Notes: generated from the sequence alone by a model not told the origin. A stretch of DNA of 35,474 nucleotides from SZUA-592 sp041556555 (GCA_041556555.1 JBFFIE010000017.1:1-35474); one strand, 5' to 3'; counted from the first letter of the stretch, positions 7,619 to 15,248 are shown. Translations and numbers: made by a program.

Positions 7619-8763
7619 CAGGAGTCACCGGTATGTCTGTATGCCGTGTGTTTTGCCAAATCATTTATGTAGCTGTCAATATATTTGGTTTCCTGCTTCA
7701 GAAAATTATCGATTGCTTTCGAGAAATTATTGTTAGTCAGCCAGTGTGCTGACCACGTTTCTACCGGCTTGAAACCGCGCCAGATCTTGTGCTCACCCTG
7801 GGCGCCTGCATCCAGCCTGTAAAGTCCATGCTCAATACAATACTCTATGGTCTGATAATAACATAGCTCAAAATGCAGAAATTTGTAGTCATCAGAACAA
7901 CCCCAATGCCTCCCAAAAAGCGTATTTCCACCTTCAAACGCGAGTGCACCAGCTACGTAATTGTTGTCATACCTGGCCATGATTAAAAGCACAGATTCAG
8001 GCATAGATTGACTGAGTGAATCCAGAAATTTTCTGGTAAAACGAGGCTCGCCCCATTTTTTGTAGAATGTTGATGCGTAGAAGTTGTGAAATGTTTTCCA
8101 GTGATGCTCGGTTATTTCGTTTCCCCTCAATATATGAATATTGAATTCCGGGATAGCAAGTGCTTTGCGTTCTTTTCTGATTTGTTTCCGCCTTTTTGCA
8201 GATAGCCTGCTTAGAAAATCTTCAAAATCAGAATAACCATGGTTTAACCAGTGATACTGGCAGCCTTTTCGCAGCATCATTTCCATGTTTGTCATGTTTT
8301 TGCACTCGGATGGGTCCGGGAAAAGTATGTGCAGCCCTGATGCCTGTGTTTCATTGGCCAGATCCTTTGCGGCATCAATCAGGACCTTGCTGAATTCCTG
8401 CTTTGATAAGTCCGGCGAAATCAGGCATCGATCACCTGTGACCGGTGTGAAGGGGATGGCCGAAACGAGCTTGGGGTAATACTTGCCACCAGCATTTTCA
8501 TAGGCTTCGGCCCATTGCCAGTCAAATACAAATTCACCAATTGAATTTGTCTTGAAATAAAGGGGCAGGGCAGCAAGCAGTTTTTTCCCGGATTCTACGA
8601 TGATATGACAAGGGTACCAGCCATGACTTGTGAGGCAGTCATATTGCTCAAGCCCGGACAGAAATTCATGTTTCAGAAAAGGATTTGTATCGCCTGTAAG
8701 CTGGTTCCATTCGCTGGAATGGATATCAGTAAGCGATCTGACTCTGCGTACTGAATATTTCAA
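7618..8763 (-). CDS. FemAB-like GNAT acyltransferase (DUF482/PF04339 type)
   Basis: 381 residues. The features PFLKHEFLSGLE, the cluster RRKQIRKERKAL, GNTLFGRHWGCSDDYKFLHFELCYYQTIEYCI and LDAGAQGEHKIWRGFKPVETWSAHW match the family annotated as GNAT or peptidoglycan-biosynthesis/recognition FemAB-like proteins. The substrate is not known. The start must be the TTG at 8763: the same frame is closed by the TAA of the upstream gene only 12 bases before, and no ATG occurs until far inside the domain. It abuts aat with a one-base overlap. FemAB proteins and Aat both use aminoacyl-tRNA and share a fold, which makes the linkage suggestive. Confidence 0.88.
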   Translation of the reverse strand: MKYSVRRVRSLTDIHSSEWNQLTGDTNPFLKHEFLSGLEQYDCLTSHGWYPCHIIVESGKKLLAALPLYFKTNSIGEFVFDWQWAEAYENAGGKYYPKLVSAIPFTPVTGDRCLISPDLSKQEFSKVLIDAAKDLANETQASGLHILFPDPSECKNMTNMEMMLRKGCQYHWLNHGYSDFEDFLSRLSAKRRKQIRKERKALAIPEFNIHILRGNEITEHHWKTFHNFYASTFYKKWGEPRFTRKFLDSLSQSMPESVLLIMARYDNNYVAGALAFEGGNTLFGRHWGCSDDYKFLHFELCYYQTIEYCIEHGLYRLDAGAQGEHKIWRGFKPVETWSAHWLTNNNFSKAIDNFLKQETKYIDSYINDLAKHTAYRHTGDS

Positions 8764-8775
8764 TCTTTTGCGTGA

Positions 8776-9306
8776 TTAGTTTGAGTAACCTTTGTCTGTT
8801 TGAACTGTCAGATTAAAGCCCAGGGCCTCAAGCAAAGCCTGTTTTGAACGATTGAGGGAAAAGGATGTCTCTGCATATCCATAAGGAAATTTCTTGAAGC
8901 GATAAACTATTTCTCTGCCATTCATGAAATTGTAAAGTGGATTTGAAATAACCTGATTGTTATTAATATAACCAAGAATAAACTCAGTCCAGCCGCTTTC
9001 AACCAGACAATTCTCTCCGTTGATTGAGACATTTTGCATGCCGCGATTGACTACATCAAATGTAGGGCAATATTGACTGTCAATCCTGGTCAGGGTTTTT
9101 TCCGTGCTGAATCGGGAGCGAACGACGCCATTTTCATCCCGGTATACTTCAAGTTTGTAGCCATCATTGTTCCTTGTTACTGCGGCCTTGATCTGTTCAC
9201 CGGATTCATATGCCTCATGGATTTCAACGGTCCACTGGGCCCACACAGGTACTGGCATATTCAGGTAAGTCAAGATGCAACCGAGCCTGATACAGGTTGA
9301 TTTCAT
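8776..9306 (-). CDS. Secreted hypothetical protein, about 176 residues
   Basis: I do not recognise this protein. I chose the ATG at 9306 over a TTG at 9327 because it opens a classic signal peptide, MKSTCIRLGCILTYLNMPVPVWA, with likely cleavage before QW. The mature part of about 153 residues is soluble, with Cys in SQYCPTFD and GENCLVE that could form a disulfide after export. Phrases such as EQIKAAVTRNNDGYKLEVYRDENGVVRSRF suggest a beta-rich fold. It is the first gene of the minus-strand set leading to the FemAB-like gene, which starts 12 bases after its stop. A periplasmic role is inferred from the signal peptide only. Confidence 0.7.
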   Translation of the reverse strand: MKSTCIRLGCILTYLNMPVPVWAQWTVEIHEAYESGEQIKAAVTRNNDGYKLEVYRDENGVVRSRFSTEKTLTRIDSQYCPTFDVVNRGMQNVSINGENCLVESGWTEFILGYINNNQVISNPLYNFMNGREIVYRFKKFPYGYAETSFSLNRSKQALLEALGFNLTVQTDKGYSN

Positions 9307-9337
9307 CTGAAATACGTTCTTTGTCAATATAAGTCTC

Positions 9338-9345
9338 TGTATAAT
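9338..9345 (+). promoter_or_regulatory. Candidate -10 element upstream of the deacetylase gene
   Basis: TGTATAAT lies 55 bases before the ATG at 9401, in the gap between two divergent genes. The TATAAT (9340-9345) is perfect, but no good -35 sits at the right distance: TTGTCA at 9321 is only 13 bases upstream. Low certainty. Confidence 0.3.
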
Positions 9346-9400
9346 TCAACAGATAATCCTAGTCTAAATCAAGTTGTTCACTAAAGACAATGTATTAATT

Positions 9401-10408
9401 ATGAATCGCAGGCGTTTTCTTGAATTACTGGCCATTGCAGGAGTAACCAGTATTGGCCCCGGTTTTGCTTTACCACATGTATTTGCAACAGGGTTATCGC
9501 GTTCAGGACTGGTCTATGATGATCTTTTTCTGAAACATATCCTTTATGAGGATCACCCGGAATCACCTGACCGACTGGTTTATTTAATGCAGGCATTTAA
9601 TGAGGCCGGTCTTAAAGATAAACTTGAGCAAATACCGGTATATACCGATGCTGGAAAACAAATTAGTCTTGTCCATACATCCGAACACATTAACAAGATC
9701 AGGGAGTCCTATCCGACTTCCTTTCCGGTAGCCGTCGGTGTTGTCGGTGGTGTGCTCGCTGCGACAGATGCAGTCTGTCGTGGTGAAATGCGGAATGCAT
9801 TTTGTGCAACCCGGCCTCCCGGACATCATGCTCTCAATACAGGCAGGGAAGAAGGTTTCTGTTTTTTCAATTCCGTGGCGATAGCCGCACGATATGCAAA
9901 GAAACAATATAAACTGAGAAAAATTCTGATTGTTGATTGGGATTATCACCATGGTAACGGTACCGAGGCTGTTTTCTATGATGATCCTGAGGTATTGTTT
10001 TTTTCAACCCATGATCTCTATGCCTATCCTGGCACAGGAAGTCCGGAAAAAACCGGCGAAGGTGCCGGCAAGGGTTTCAATATCAACGTACACCTGGGTT
10101 GCGGCTCCGGTGATGCAGAAATAATTACCGCGTTCAGGGAAAAATTGCTTCCCAGGATGCATGAATTCAAACCCGAGCTTGTTATAGTCTCAGCCGGGTT
10201 TGACAGTCGCAAGAATGATCTCCTGGGTTGCTTCAGGGTAACGGATAAGGGCTTTGTCAGATTGACCCGCCTGGTAATGGATATAGCCGGACAATATGCG
10301 GGGGGGAAACTGATATCTGTACTTGAGGGTGGATACAACCTCAGGGGGAATGCCAGTGCCGCGTCACATCACGTACAGACGCTGTTGGAGTATACGGGTA
10401 GTGCCTGA
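9401..10408 (+). CDS. Histone-deacetylase-superfamily hydrolase with Tat-type signal
   Basis: 335 residues from the ATG at 9401. An upstream TTG at 9374 is less likely because the ATG places NRRRFLELLAIAGV at the very N-terminus, a twin-arginine-like signal, with a possible cleavage after HVFA. The rest is a complete class II HDAC/acetylpolyamine amidohydrolase-like fold: RPPGHHA (138-144), DWDYHHGNG (179-187), SAGFDSRKND (264-273) and EGGYN (310-313). Thus the His pair, metal ligands Asp181, His183 and Asp268, and Tyr312 are all present. The reaction would be amide deacetylation. The substrate is unknown; if exported, histone-like targets are unlikely and a small acetylated amine or sugar is more plausible. 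It is divergent from the secreted hypothetical gene. Confidence 0.9.
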   Translation: MNRRRFLELLAIAGVTSIGPGFALPHVFATGLSRSGLVYDDLFLKHILYEDHPESPDRLVYLMQAFNEAGLKDKLEQIPVYTDAGKQISLVHTSEHINKIRESYPTSFPVAVGVVGGVLAATDAVCRGEMRNAFCATRPPGHHALNTGREEGFCFFNSVAIAARYAKKQYKLRKILIVDWDYHHGNGTEAVFYDDPEVLFFSTHDLYAYPGTGSPEKTGEGAGKGFNINVHLGCGSGDAEIITAFREKLLPRMHEFKPELVIVSAGFDSRKNDLLGCFRVTDKGFVRLTRLVMDIAGQYAGGKLISVLEGGYNLRGNASAASHHVQTLLEYTGSA

Positions 10409-10424
10409 ATGTGAAACTGACGGC

Positions 10425-10757
10425 TTATTTTTTTGACTTATCGCCGCTGGTATAGACCGGAAAGTGAGTGACATTACCCTGATTGCTACCTTTGGATATC
10501 TTGCTGGCACCTTGCTTGTCAACTTCATCAATGCGAATGATGGAATGCATCGGAATGTAGGTCCGTGATACATGGTTGAATTCTGCCTTCAGGCTTTCCT
10601 CCGATGGATCGACGACTATCGAGGATTTTTCACCAAATAATAGTTCCTCTATTTCAATAAAGCCGAACATGGCCCCCTGGTGCACGTTTTTGGCATAGAC
10701 TTCAAATATCTTGTCCTGGTTGTGAAAAATGATCTTGTAAACGGGTTTTTTACGCAT
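10425..10757 (-). CDS. DUF1820 family protein
   Basis: 110 residues from the ATG at 10757; an in-frame TTG nine bases upstream is an alternative. The sequence pattern KKPVYKIIFHNQ, then GFIEIEELLFGEKSS, DPSEESLKAEF and YIPMHSIIRIDEV, and a C-terminal GNVTHFPVY, is that of DUF1820, a small soluble family common in gammaproteobacteria and of unknown function. The order is the same as in other members I recall. It is convergent with the deacetylase gene (16 bases apart) and lies 41 bases downstream of the abgT stop, with an AT-rich palindrome in the gap. Confidence 0.88.
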   Translation of the reverse strand: MRKKPVYKIIFHNQDKIFEVYAKNVHQGAMFGFIEIEELLFGEKSSIVVDPSEESLKAEFNHVSRTYIPMHSIIRIDEVDKQGASKISKGSNQGNVTHFPVYTSGDKSKK

Positions 10758-10795
10758 GGCCTTCAAAATGTTTAAAAAGTTAATTAATTATCATT

Positions 10796-10813
10796 CTATC
10801 ATAATAATGATAG
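10796..10813. promoter_or_regulatory. AT-rich palindrome at the end of abgT
   Basis: CTATCAT (10796-10802) and ATGATAG (10807-10813) are perfect 7-base arms around AATA. The repeat overlaps the abgT stop codon and lies upstream of DUF1820. The stretch 10780-10798, read on the minus strand, shares about 12 of 19 positions with the Fur-box consensus by my hand alignment. It could be an operator for DUF1820 or a weak terminator for the abgT operon. I cannot tell which. Confidence 0.3.
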
Positions 10814-12295
10814 ATCAAAATTCAGCGGTGCACCCGGGCCAAGTGGAATATCAAGCAACATCCAGGCGGTCAGAAGGAGCGTCCATACCAGGGCAAAACA
10901 CAAGGCATAGGGCAGCATCATGGCAATTAATGTGCCCATGCCGGAACCCCTTGCGTATTTCTGGACCTGGGCCAGGATAATTACCATATAGGGATTGAGT
11001 GGTGTGATGATATTCGTGACCGAATCACCAACCCGGTAAGCTGCCTGGGTCAACTCCGGACTGAATCCGACCTGCATCAACATCGGCACAAATACCGGTG
11101 CCAGGAAAGCATATTTGGCAGAAGCCGAACCTATGAACAGATTTGTGGTCATGGCAAGCAGGATAAAGCCGGTCAATAATGCTGGAGAGATGATATTCAG
11201 AGATGCCAGGTACTGGCCTCCACTGATGGCCAGCATTCCTCCCAGGCCACTGTATTTAAATGCCTCGATAAACTGGGCGGCAAAAAATGCCAGGACGATA
11301 TAAGGCCCGAGGCCAGCAAAGGTTTGTCCCATTATCCTTGCAGCATCGCGGTCGTGTTTGTTTGTCCCGCTGCTGATTCCGAAAACAACGCCTGGAATAA
11401 AAAACATCAGAAACAGGATCGGAACAGTCACTTCTATCCAGCGGTCGAAGCGTTTGCCTTCACCAAACAAAGGTCCGCCGGGCACAAGGATGGCTGCAAT
11501 GATGAGTCCGAATACTATTAATATGGCCAGCAGCGCATGCAGAAGGCCTCTTTTTTCCCGTTCCCTGTCAATATATGCCTGTTCTTCTGCTGGCTCAGTG
11601 ATCACATATGAATCTGCTGCAGGTTCAACCCATTTTGCCGTCACGAACCAGCCGGCAAACATAAGAATGACCGTGGAAGCAATCATGAACCACCAGTTTG
11701 AAGTGACGGCCACCTGGTAATCCGGGCGTATGATGGTTGCCGCAGCCTGGGTAAAGCCGGCAAGCAGTGGATCAACGGCGGTAATTAAAAGGTTGGCGCT
11801 GAATCCTGCCGAAACACCTGCAAATACAGTGGCAATACCAGTCAAGGGTGAACGCCCCGCAGCCAGGTACATGGCCGCAGCAATTGGTGGCAAGACTACG
11901 TAACCGGCATCAAGCCCCAGTGACGACATGATCCCCAGAAACAGGGTTACTGGTGTCAGTAATTGCCTCGGTGTTATCAACATCAGGTAACGGAGCACGG
12001 CGGGTAGTAGACCGGTACGTTCTGCCATACCTATACCCAGCATGCCGACCAGTACAATGGCGAGCGGAGGAAAGCGAATGAAATTTTCCACCATGTGACT
12101 CAGCAACCACCATAGTCCGGTACTGGACAACAGGCTCCTGGCCTCGAGCTTGTCGGTATATGGACTGTTAACAGTCCACTCAAGGCTGGCTGCAACCTGG
12201 GAAATCAACATCACGATTAATAATCCAATTGCAAACAGGCTTGCAGGATGGGGCAGGCGATTCCCTGCACGTTCTATTTTATCGAGTAATGTCAT
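10799..12295 (-). CDS. AbgT-family transporter
   Basis: 498 residues with about 11 to 13 hydrophobic segments, matching the AbgT family (p-aminobenzoyl-glutamate uptake in E. coli; antimetabolite efflux shown in some relatives). Recognisable segments are NRLPHPASLFAIGLL near the N-terminus, GIGMAERTGLLPAVLRYL, LGLDAGYVVLPPIAAAMY, GVSAGFSANLLITAVDPLLAGFTQAAA (shown in part) and VGDSVTNIITPLNPYMVIIL near the C-terminus. Its ATG overlaps the preceding hydrolase stop by four bases (ATGA), making it the last gene of a trxB-led overlapping run. Whether it exports or imports, and what it carries, cannot be read from sequence. No AbgA/AbgB hydrolase gene is present. Confidence 0.92.
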   Translation of the reverse strand: MTLLDKIERAGNRLPHPASLFAIGLLIVMLISQVAASLEWTVNSPYTDKLEARSLLSSTGLWWLLSHMVENFIRFPPLAIVLVGMLGIGMAERTGLLPAVLRYLMLITPRQLLTPVTLFLGIMSSLGLDAGYVVLPPIAAAMYLAAGRSPLTGIATVFAGVSAGFSANLLITAVDPLLAGFTQAAATIIRPDYQVAVTSNWWFMIASTVILMFAGWFVTAKWVEPAADSYVITEPAEEQAYIDREREKRGLLHALLAILIVFGLIIAAILVPGGPLFGEGKRFDRWIEVTVPILFLMFFIPGVVFGISSGTNKHDRDAARIMGQTFAGLGPYIVLAFFAAQFIEAFKYSGLGGMLAISGGQYLASLNIISPALLTGFILLAMTTNLFIGSASAKYAFLAPVFVPMLMQVGFSPELTQAAYRVGDSVTNIITPLNPYMVIILAQVQKYARGSGMGTLIAMMLPYALCFALVWTLLLTAWMLLDIPLGPGAPLNFDLSLL

Positions 12296-13173
12296 CGGGA
12301 CAGTGTTGTTTTCTGTCGCATATGGCGGGTAATAAAGTTTTTTATGCCCTGTAGATACATAGTTTTACTTTCAATAAAACCGTAATTATGATCACCTTGA
12401 ATCATGAGGAATGATTTTGGGTCATTGGCGGCATTGAACAGGATTTGTCCCTGATGATATGGAATGATTTCATCATCGGAACTGTGGATCAAAAGCAAAG
12501 GTGAATTTATACCGGCAATTCGTTCGATGGTTGGGTACTTGATGCGCATTAACCAGCGTGTTGGCAGATATGGATAAAATTGACTGGCCATATCATTTAC
12601 GGAGGTAAAGGTTGACTCAAGGATGACAGCCCCTGGTTTCGTTTTATTTGCCAGCCAGGCAGCGACGGCGCCCCCCAGCGATCTGCCAAAGATGATGATC
12701 TCATTGGCTGCAATATTCCTGTCGTTAATCAGGAATTGCCAGGCTGCCTCGGCATCCTGATAGGTTCCGGATTCTGAGGGACTGCCTTCGCTTCTGCCAT
12801 ATCCCCGATAATCAATCACAAACACGGATAAACCTATGCTGCGGAACATTTCAATCGTATCCAGGCGCTGGGAAATATTGCCGGCATTACCATGAAAAAA
12901 TAATAAGGTCGCGTCAGGATCCTCAGCCGGCACATACCAGCCATGCAAATTTAAATTGTCATTGGTCTTGAAACTGATGTCTTCATAGGGAAGATTCAGA
13001 TCAGCAGGTGTGGCGTGCAAGAATTTCGAGGGCAGAAACACAAAGCTGTTTTGAAACACAAACACCAGCAGCGACAGCAAGACCCAGACCGAAATCAGGA
13101 CAAACAGTGTGGAGTGCAGCATTCTTTTTAACAACGGTGGCAAGGATAAATTCTTGCCTTTCATTTTGTTCAA
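12292..13173 (-). CDS. Membrane-anchored alpha/beta hydrolase (ABHD13/BEM46-like)
   Basis: 293 residues. One N-terminal membrane helix (about 20-40) is followed by a hydrolase fold with the oxyanion segment HGNAG (94-98), the nucleophile elbow GRSLGG (163-168, Ser165), Asp233/234 in HSSDDEIIP, and His262 in GDHNYGF. The triad looks complete. Family members are serine esterases or thioesterases; the substrate is unknown. I keep the TTG at 13173 because a GGAG lies about five bases before it and its first bases overlap the previous stop (TTGA); the ATG at 13164 is the alternative. The stop overlaps abgT by four bases. Confidence 0.9.
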   Translation of the reverse strand: MNKMKGKNLSLPPLLKRMLHSTLFVLISVWVLLSLLVFVFQNSFVFLPSKFLHATPADLNLPYEDISFKTNDNLNLHGWYVPAEDPDATLLFFHGNAGNISQRLDTIEMFRSIGLSVFVIDYRGYGRSEGSPSESGTYQDAEAAWQFLINDRNIAANEIIIFGRSLGGAVAAWLANKTKPGAVILESTFTSVNDMASQFYPYLPTRWLMRIKYPTIERIAGINSPLLLIHSSDDEIIPYHQGQILFNAANDPKSFLMIQGDHNYGFIESKTMYLQGIKNFITRHMRQKTTLSR

Positions 13174-14165
13174 TCGATCTCCAGAACTATCTTTCCGGTC
13201 GTTGAACCTGTTTCGATCATCTCATGGGCATGGGTTACATTATCCAACGGCAATGTCTGACTGACAACGACTACCAGTTCCTTGTCTTGCATCAATCTGG
13301 CACATTGTTGCAGAATCCATGACTGGTGTTGCTGCGCATCGAGCAATCCGGCAACTTGTGGTAACAGCATCACTTCAAAACCGAGTCGCAGGTTTCGTTG
13401 TCTGGCAAGTGTCCAGTCAGTGTCTTGCTCTGGTTTCAGGAGAGTTACCAGGTTACCGTAGGGTTTTAGTGCGGCGAAGCTCTCTGGTATCACACTGCCG
13501 CCGACATTGTCCATGACGATATCAACGCCCTGACCATCCGTCCACTCCAGGCTTGCATCCACGAAGTTAGTTTCCCGGTAATTGATGATGTAATCTGCAC
13601 CAAGCTTTTTAACGAATGCTGCTTTTTCATCGTTGCTTACAGTTGTGCAAACCAGCGCCCCGGCCCGCTTTGCAATTTGAATGGCGACATGTCCCACACC
13701 ACCGGCACCGCCATGGATGAGAACACGGTCTCCCTGCTTCATGCCGGCGCGATCATGCAGGGCTTCCCAGGCCGTCAATGAAACCAGTGGTGCCGCGGCA
13801 GCGTGTATAAAATCAATTGCGTCAGGTTTGAGAATAGCGAATCGCTCATCAAGCACAATATATTCCGCGTAATTTCCCGGGACACCATCCAGACCACCGT
13901 AAAAAAAGAAGACTTCATCACCCGGTTGTAGCGTTTTGACCTGATCACCAACCTTTTCGACAACGCCAGCACCGTCACATCCGAGTATGGCCGGGAAGTG
14001 GGTCATGGGATACATTCCACGCCTGAGCTTGGTGTCAATCGGATTGATCCCGGCCGCCTTGAGCCGGACGCGGACGTCCGTCGGTGTTGTTAAATCGGGC
14101 GTTGGCGTGTTCTGATACTGCAGGACGGACGGTTCGCCCGTTTCTTGAATCAGGGCTGCTTTCAC
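13170..14165 (-). CDS. Zinc-independent quinone oxidoreductase (MDR family)
   Basis: 331 residues of the medium-chain dehydrogenase/reductase type. The N-terminal GroES-like domain has AAGINPIDTKLRRGMYP and LGCDGAGVVEKVG. The Rossmann domain has VLIHGGAGGVGHVAIQIAK, with AGGVG at 154-158 for NAD(P)H. The zinc-binding Cys/His of alcohol dehydrogenases are missing, so this is the quinone reductase (QOR/zeta-crystallin) branch, reducing quinones or enones. It overlaps trxB upstream by ATGA and the hydrolase downstream by TTGA. Sharing a transcript with thioredoxin reductase hints at a redox or detoxification role. Confidence 0.92.
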   Translation of the reverse strand: MKAALIQETGEPSVLQYQNTPTPDLTTPTDVRVRLKAAGINPIDTKLRRGMYPMTHFPAILGCDGAGVVEKVGDQVKTLQPGDEVFFFYGGLDGVPGNYAEYIVLDERFAILKPDAIDFIHAAAAPLVSLTAWEALHDRAGMKQGDRVLIHGGAGGVGHVAIQIAKRAGALVCTTVSNDEKAAFVKKLGADYIINYRETNFVDASLEWTDGQGVDIVMDNVGGSVIPESFAALKPYGNLVTLLKPEQDTDWTLARQRNLRLGFEVMLLPQVAGLLDAQQHQSWILQQCARLMQDKELVVVVSQTLPLDNVTHAHEMIETGSTTGKIVLEID

Positions 14166-15124
14166 AGGCGGTTTTCCAGATTATCCAGGTAAGCCTCGGC
14201 ATCGAGGGCTGCCATACAGCCACTGCCGGCCGAGGTAATGGCCTGGCGGTAGACATGGTCAGCCACATCTCCGGCAGCAAAGACACCGTCAACACTGGCG
14301 GCCGTGGCCTGGCCGTCAAGTCCACTATTAACGATGATGTAACCGTTTTTCATGTCCAGCTGGCCCTTGAATATACCGGTATTCGGTTCATGGCCGATGG
14401 CTATAAATACGCCCTTCAGCGGCAATTCCTCGGTCGTGTCATTTTTCGTACTCTTGATACGAATGCCGGTCACGCCACTCTCATCACCCAGTACTTCGTC
14501 GAGGACATTGTCCCACTTGATAACAACATTGCCGTTGTCGGCTTTTTCCTGCAGACGGTTGGCCAGGATCTTCTCGGCCCGCAACGCGTCGCGGCGGTGG
14601 ACAAGCGTAACTTGGCGAGCGATGTTTGACAGGTACAGGGCCTCTTCCACGGCAGTATTGCCACCACCAATCACAGCCACATCAGCACCGCGGTAGAAAA
14701 AGCCGTCGCAGGTAGCACAGGCAGATACGCCCCGGCCCTTGTAGGCCTCTTCAGAGGGCAGGCCCAGGTATTTGGCCGAGGCCCCGGTGGCGATAATCAG
14801 GGCATCACAGGTATAAACGCCGTTATCACCCTCCAGGCGAAACGGCCGCTGTTTCAGGTCCGCGGTATGGATGTGATCGTTAATCACCGCCGTATCAAAA
14901 CGCTCGACGTGCCTCAGCATCCGGTTCATCAAGTCTGGTCCCTGCAAGCCCTCGACATCACCAGGCCAGTTATCGACGTCCGTGGTGGTCATTAACTGGC
15001 CGCCCGGTTCCAGGCCGCTGATCATCACCGGTGAGAGGTTGGCGCGGGCCGCATACAGGGCTGCCGTGTAACCGGCCGGTCCCGAGCCCAGGATAAGTAA
15101 TCGGCAATGTCTGCTGTCTGTCAT
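14162..15124 (-). CDS. trxB: Thioredoxin-disulfide reductase
   Basis: A 320-residue FAD flavoenzyme that passes electrons from NADPH to thioredoxin. The FAD site GSGPAG is at 13-18, the redox-active disulfide CATC at 136-139 within ACATCDGFFYRG, and the NADPH site GGGNTA at 152-157. The C-terminal AAGDVADHVYRQAITSAGSG completes FAD binding. A GGAG ribosome site lies seven bases before the ATG. It is the first gene of a minus-strand overlapping run and is divergent from ftsK, the order known in Pseudomonas, where aat rather than an insert follows it. Confidence 0.97.
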   Translation of the reverse strand: MTDSRHCRLLILGSGPAGYTAALYAARANLSPVMISGLEPGGQLMTTTDVDNWPGDVEGLQGPDLMNRMLRHVERFDTAVINDHIHTADLKQRPFRLEGDNGVYTCDALIIATGASAKYLGLPSEEAYKGRGVSACATCDGFFYRGADVAVIGGGNTAVEEALYLSNIARQVTLVHRRDALRAEKILANRLQEKADNGNVVIKWDNVLDEVLGDESGVTGIRIKSTKNDTTEELPLKGVFIAIGHEPNTGIFKGQLDMKNGYIIVNSGLDGQATAASVDGVFAAGDVADHVYRQAITSAGSGCMAALDAEAYLDNLENRL

Positions 15125-15169
15125 GAATAACTCCGGTCACAAAAAAATCACGGCGAATAAAGCCGCGCT

Positions 15170-15198
15170 ATGTTACGTTAAAGGCTCCACTCAGGCAA
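15170..15198 (-). promoter_or_regulatory. Candidate sigma-70 promoter of trxB
   Basis: On the minus strand TTGCCT (15193-15198) and TAACAT (15170-15175) are separated by exactly 17 bases, each matching consensus at four of six positions. The leader to the trxB ATG would be about 40 bases. A short CGGC/GCCG hairpin (15151-15165) lies in that leader. Confidence 0.4.
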
Positions 15199-15219
15199 AA
15201 ACACACTTAACGATCAGGA

Positions 15220-15248
15220 CTGACTAGTGTCAGATTTCCTGTTATAAT
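15220..15248 (+). promoter_or_regulatory. Extended -10 promoter of ftsK, with a palindrome at the -35
   Basis: TGTTATAAT (15240-15248) is a perfect extended -10 (TG-n-TATAAT). Seventeen bases before the hexamer lies CTGACT (15220-15225), matching TTGACA at four positions. CTGAC (15220-15224) and GTCAG (15229-15233) are perfect inverted arms around TAGT and overlap the -35, so a regulator could block it. The sequence is not a LexA box of the E. coli type. The leader is about 50 bases. Confidence 0.55.

Noticed and set aside
8763..8778. The secreted hypothetical and FemAB-like genes as one gene split by a nonsense mutation
   Set aside because: They share a frame across the TAA, but the FemAB-like protein is full length from its TTG and the first protein has its own signal peptide and no FemAB similarity.
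9584..9952. A 122-codon minus-strand frame inside the deacetylase gene
   Set aside because: Lies wholly opposite a gene whose catalytic motifs are all intact.
15220..15233. LexA (SOS) box in front of ftsK
   Set aside because: The arms do not match CTGT-N8-ACAG; the site is listed only as an unidentified palindrome.
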